Shown in pieces: positions 2,897 to 5,403 of a DNA stretch of 5,403 nucleotides (within the stretch, counting starts at the first letter, position 1; every line of letters starts with the position of its first letter). The notes under the pieces were generated by a model. That model did no database searches, was not told where the DNA came from, and saw only the letters and a program-made list of their open reading frames with translations. Source of the stretch: Anaerolineales bacterium (GTDB taxonomy: Bacteria; Chloroflexota; Anaerolineae; UBA7937); the NCBI GenBank assembly GCA_030593425.1, contig JAUVHF010000115.1, forward strand, positions 1 to 5,403. The letters are read 5' to 3'. The position numbers and the translations under genes were made by a program.

Positions 2897-5403
2897 CCCT
2901 CTCTCCTCTCAAAGATCTCCATCCGCCGCACGAGCCCCAAAGTCAAGCAGAAGATGAAAGCCAAGTCTACAAGGAAATACGAATTGTCCACCAGGCCGTG
3001 GGCCAGAAAGTCTACCATACTACCCATGAGACCCAGAGATAGAACACGCATCCCCTCATCCTCCAGGCTCCGATAGAGGCGAAGGGCGACCTTGAAGAAG
3101 GCCACCTCCAGCCAGATCAAGGCTACCACCCCCAAGACCCCCAACCTGATCCACCAATCCAAAATCAGGTTGTGGGGGTGGGAGAGATCCGGCTCTTGCC
3201 AAGCCTCGGGCAACATATAACGGGGGTATTGATAGAGGAAGTTGTCCAGCCCCACCCCAAAGATAGGATGATCGCGGATCATCTGCAGGGCCGCCCTCCA
3301 TAGAGCCAGGCGCCGCTGAGTGGTTCCCTCCTGCGTACTCAAAAGAGAGGTTAGCCGCTCCAGCCCAGCCAAGGGGAGGAGAGCCAAGATAGCGGCCCCT
3401 ACCCCACCTAGGGCGGCCAAAAAAGCCCTCCGCCCTCGCATCAGCCCCAAGAAGAGGACGGCCGCTGGCACCCCCAAGAGCCAGGCCCCCCTAGAAAATG
3501 TCAGAAAGAGGCACACCAGCATAGGAAGCGAAGCGGCCCCGTAGACCAAACGACGGTGCTTGGCGACACCGAAAAGGGAGACAGCCAAGGTAAGGGGAAG
3601 AACGCGGCCCAGGAAGAGGCTGAGGTTATTGGGGGAGCCGTAAACCCCTCGGATGCGCCGCACCCCCTCCACAGCGATCACATCGGCGGTGAAGAAATAT
3701 TGAAAGAGGCCGTACAGAGAAACGATCAATGCCCCCGCAACAAGCCCGTCAACGATGCGCCAAAGTTCCCCTTTGTGCTGGGGAACCTCTCTCAAAAGGA
3801 GATACAAGAGGGCCGACTCCAAGACCACCACTCGGAACTCCCGGGCGCTCACCCCAAAGTTGTCAGAGACGGTGAGAGAGAAGAGGCTGAGGAGCAGGAA
3901 GAAGAGGACCCCCAAGTCGAGCATGGTAGGAGAGCGCCAGAAATCGCGCGCCCAGTAGGGGACGAAAGAAGGGAGTTCTCGTAGAAGCCACACCCCCCAA
4001 GGCACCTCCTGCAACTCGAAGGAGGAATCCTTCTTATACCGCCTCAAAGCCTCGCTCCAAGAGCAGATGATCCTCTTTAAGAACCAGAGGAGGAAAGAGC
4101 CAAGGGTCAGCGTTTCCACCAGGGAGAACGCCTTCCCCAAGAGGGGTTTAGGGTAGAGGAAGAAAGGAATAGAGAGGGCTATGAAAGCCAAGCCTAGGTC
4201 GAGGCGGAGATACAAAAGAGCCCCCACCAACGCCAAGGCCACCAGGCTAAGAAGCGTCCAGGGGGAGAACTGATAGACCCCCAGGGCCAAGGCCAAAAGC
4301 CCCATCTGTTGCCACTCCGCGAGGCCAAGGTATAGATTTGCCAGCCTTCGCCAGGTTCGCTGAGAAGGCTCCAGCAAGAGAAGCCTGCCCAACCGCCAAG
4401 AGACCATTGTGGCCACCCCCGCCAAAAGGGCGAGAGAGAGATAGTAGGCCTTGAAGTCGGCATCCCGCCGCACGATGAAGCCGATAATACCCCCGTCTCC
4501 CTCTGTAACCAACCGCAGAGTATGGACCCCGTCGGAAAGTCCGCGCGCTAAGGTCACCTCTTGATAACTGACCATCCGGAAGTAGTCTGTCCCTTTCTCC
4601 TCCCACGCGAGCTCCATCACGCCCCTTTTGCGGCTTATAAACTCAACTTCTCGGCCATCGATAGTCATCTGATGGGCATCGAAAGGATCAGTGAGGAGTA
4701 GATCCAAGCCGGTGCCCACAAAAGAGAGCTCTAGGCTCCCCGGCCCTTCTATGATAGAAAGGGCGTCTCTCCTCCACTCCCCCTCATACCGGGCTGCCCA
4801 ACTGTCCGCCGGGTAACGCCCAGGGTGAGCAGGCACCCCTCCCTCCCCCCACCTGGCCACCGCTTGGTAAGTGAGACGAGGGGAGAAACCCTCATCGAGG
4901 AGGGCGAACCCGTGCACAGGATCATCCGAGGGAGCATAGGGCTGCAGATGCTCTAAGGCGAGCACCCCCAGCCAAGGCCACTCATCCAGAGCCCGCTCTA
5001 TCGCCTCCACCGTTCGCCTGGCCTGCACCTCTTCGGTGTCACTACCCCAAGGAGGAGGCGACCCTGCCCAGTCGAGAGGAAGCGAGTTCCAACCGAACTC
5101 CACCGCCCAAACCGCCTTATTATCCCCATTGCGGAGCATCACCTGCTGCAAGAGCACTGCCCGAGAGAAATTGGTCACCTCGGGACGCAGGCTTCGATCC
5201 TCGGGCCCGCTCCAAAAGCCGTAAGGCTTGATAGCCAAGATGTCGAAATACCCCTTGGCTCCCGCCTCGTACATCTCCTGGAGGAAGAGGAGATCGCTCA
5301 TGTTGCGGCCTCCCTGCTCCACGTTGGGTGCCAGCCCGGCGGAGAGGACGAAAGCGTCAGGATCGGCCTCCTTGATGGCCCCATAAGCCCCCTGCAAGAG
5401 ATG
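2893..5403 (-). CDS. glycosyl hydrolase-like domain fused to O-antigen ligase/polymerase membrane protein, 5' end missing
   Basis: The frame is open to the right edge, so the true start lies outside; 836 residues are visible, numbered here from the edge. Residues 1-185 are the second half of a clan-A TIM barrel (GH5/GH39-like): a PDAFVLSAGLAP strand, then DLLFLQEMYEAGAKGYFDILAIKPYGF, and VWAVEFGWNS, in which Glu102 (codon 5100-5098) stands where the catalytic nucleophile belongs. The acid/base Glu would be in the missing part. Residues about 198-315 are beta-rich (GEWRRDAL, FVGTGLDLLL) and may be a carbohydrate-binding or linker domain. From about 318 on there are some 13 membrane helices with a charged loop near 443-490. 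The Wzy_C/O-antigen ligase marks are GSPNNLS (589-595), TFSRGAW (635-641), DHPIFGVGLDNF (711-722) and HPHNLILDWW (742-751). Such proteins join or transfer lipid-linked glycans on the outer face of the membrane, so the hydrolase part should also lie outside. A dead, binding-only barrel is the alternative. It leads the decarboxylase in the operon. Confidence 0.88.
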   Translation of the reverse strand, partial: HLLQGAYGAIKEADPDAFVLSAGLAPNVEQGGRNMSDLLFLQEMYEAGAKGYFDILAIKPYGFWSGPEDRSLRPEVTNFSRAVLLQQVMLRNGDNKAVWAVEFGWNSLPLDWAGSPPPWGSDTEEVQARRTVEAIERALDEWPWLGVLALEHLQPYAPSDDPVHGFALLDEGFSPRLTYQAVARWGEGGVPAHPGRYPADSWAARYEGEWRRDALSIIEGPGSLELSFVGTGLDLLLTDPFDAHQMTIDGREVEFISRKRGVMELAWEEKGTDYFRMVSYQEVTLARGLSDGVHTLRLVTEGDGGIIGFIVRRDADFKAYYLSLALLAGVATMVSWRLGRLLLLEPSQRTWRRLANLYLGLAEWQQMGLLALALGVYQFSPWTLLSLVALALVGALLYLRLDLGLAFIALSIPFFLYPKPLLGKAFSLVETLTLGSFLLWFLKRIICSWSEALRRYKKDSSFELQEVPWGVWLLRELPSFVPYWARDFWRSPTMLDLGVLFFLLLSLFSLTVSDNFGVSAREFRVVVLESALLYLLLREVPQHKGELWRIVDGLVAGALIVSLYGLFQYFFTADVIAVEGVRRIRGVYGSPNNLSLFLGRVLPLTLAVSLFGVAKHRRLVYGAASLPMLVCLFLTFSRGAWLLGVPAAVLFLGLMRGRRAFLAALGGVGAAILALLPLAGLERLTSLLSTQEGTTQRRLALWRAALQMIRDHPIFGVGLDNFLYQYPRYMLPEAWQEPDLSHPHNLILDWWIRLGVLGVVALIWLEVAFFKVALRLYRSLEDEGMRVLSLGLMGSMVDFLAHGLVDNSYFLVDLAFIFCLTLGLVRRMEIFERREG
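2897..2910 (-). promoter_or_regulatory. purine-rich ribosome-binding site inside the polymerase gene's end
   Basis: GAGAGGAGAGAGGG lies directly before the ATG at 2896 and encodes the last residues (ERREG) of the preceding protein. The AGGA core is about 7 bases from the ATG. Together with the 4-base ATGA overlap it indicates coupled translation of the decarboxylase with the polymerase. Confidence 0.6.

Noticed and set aside
3556..3984. 142-codon plus-strand frame inside the polymerase gene
   Set aside because: It is antisense to well-conserved membrane helices, and its very charged, low-complexity product is what the complement of Leu-rich codons gives. No separate promoter or ribosome-binding site is evident.

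Overview
This window appears to be chromosomal DNA from a bacterium with moderately GC-rich genes, and every supported gene lies on the minus strand. The kind of organism is an inference. An O-antigen-polymerase-type membrane protein fused to an extracellular glycosidase-like domain, together with a stand-alone pyruvate-kinase C-domain protein related to archaeal AF0103, would suit Chloroflexota or another deep-branching, possibly thermophilic lineage. There is no rRNA or universal marker here to settle it.

Right side (1269-5403), read right to left, is one compact glycan-type gene string. First comes a very large protein, cut by the right edge, that joins a clan-A-like glycosyl hydrolase half-barrel, a beta-rich domain and a polytopic O-antigen ligase/polymerase (Wzy_C type). 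Its stop codon overlaps the start of a UDP-glucuronate decarboxylase (UDP-xylose synthase) gene by 4 bases. Directly after the decarboxylase stop lies a possible 28-codon gene for a small hydrophobic peptide. Its tail contains the strong ribosome-binding site of the next gene, the AF0103-like pyruvate-kinase C-domain protein. The simplest reading is that the operon makes and assembles, and perhaps trims, a xylose-containing or related surface polysaccharide. The role of the last gene in this is unknown.

Middle (856-1268) is a gene-poor, AT-richer gap. It holds a good promoter for the gene to its left, a 12-base direct repeat pair just behind the operon, and small inverted repeats. I see no terminator with a U-tract in it.

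Left side (1-855) has a single small protein gene with a HEPN-type R-x4-H motif, driven by an extended -10 promoter and followed at once by a 9-bp hairpin. After it comes a separate, well-formed promoter that fires into a tRNA-Arg(UCU) and tRNA-His(GUG) pair; the latter is cut by the left edge. Between that promoter and the first tRNA, almost the whole leader can fold into one long hairpin.

The items most worth a second look are the glycosidase-polymerase fusion, the small peptide gene hidden between two operon genes, the leader hairpin of the tRNA transcript, and the lone HEPN-like gene beside the tRNAs.
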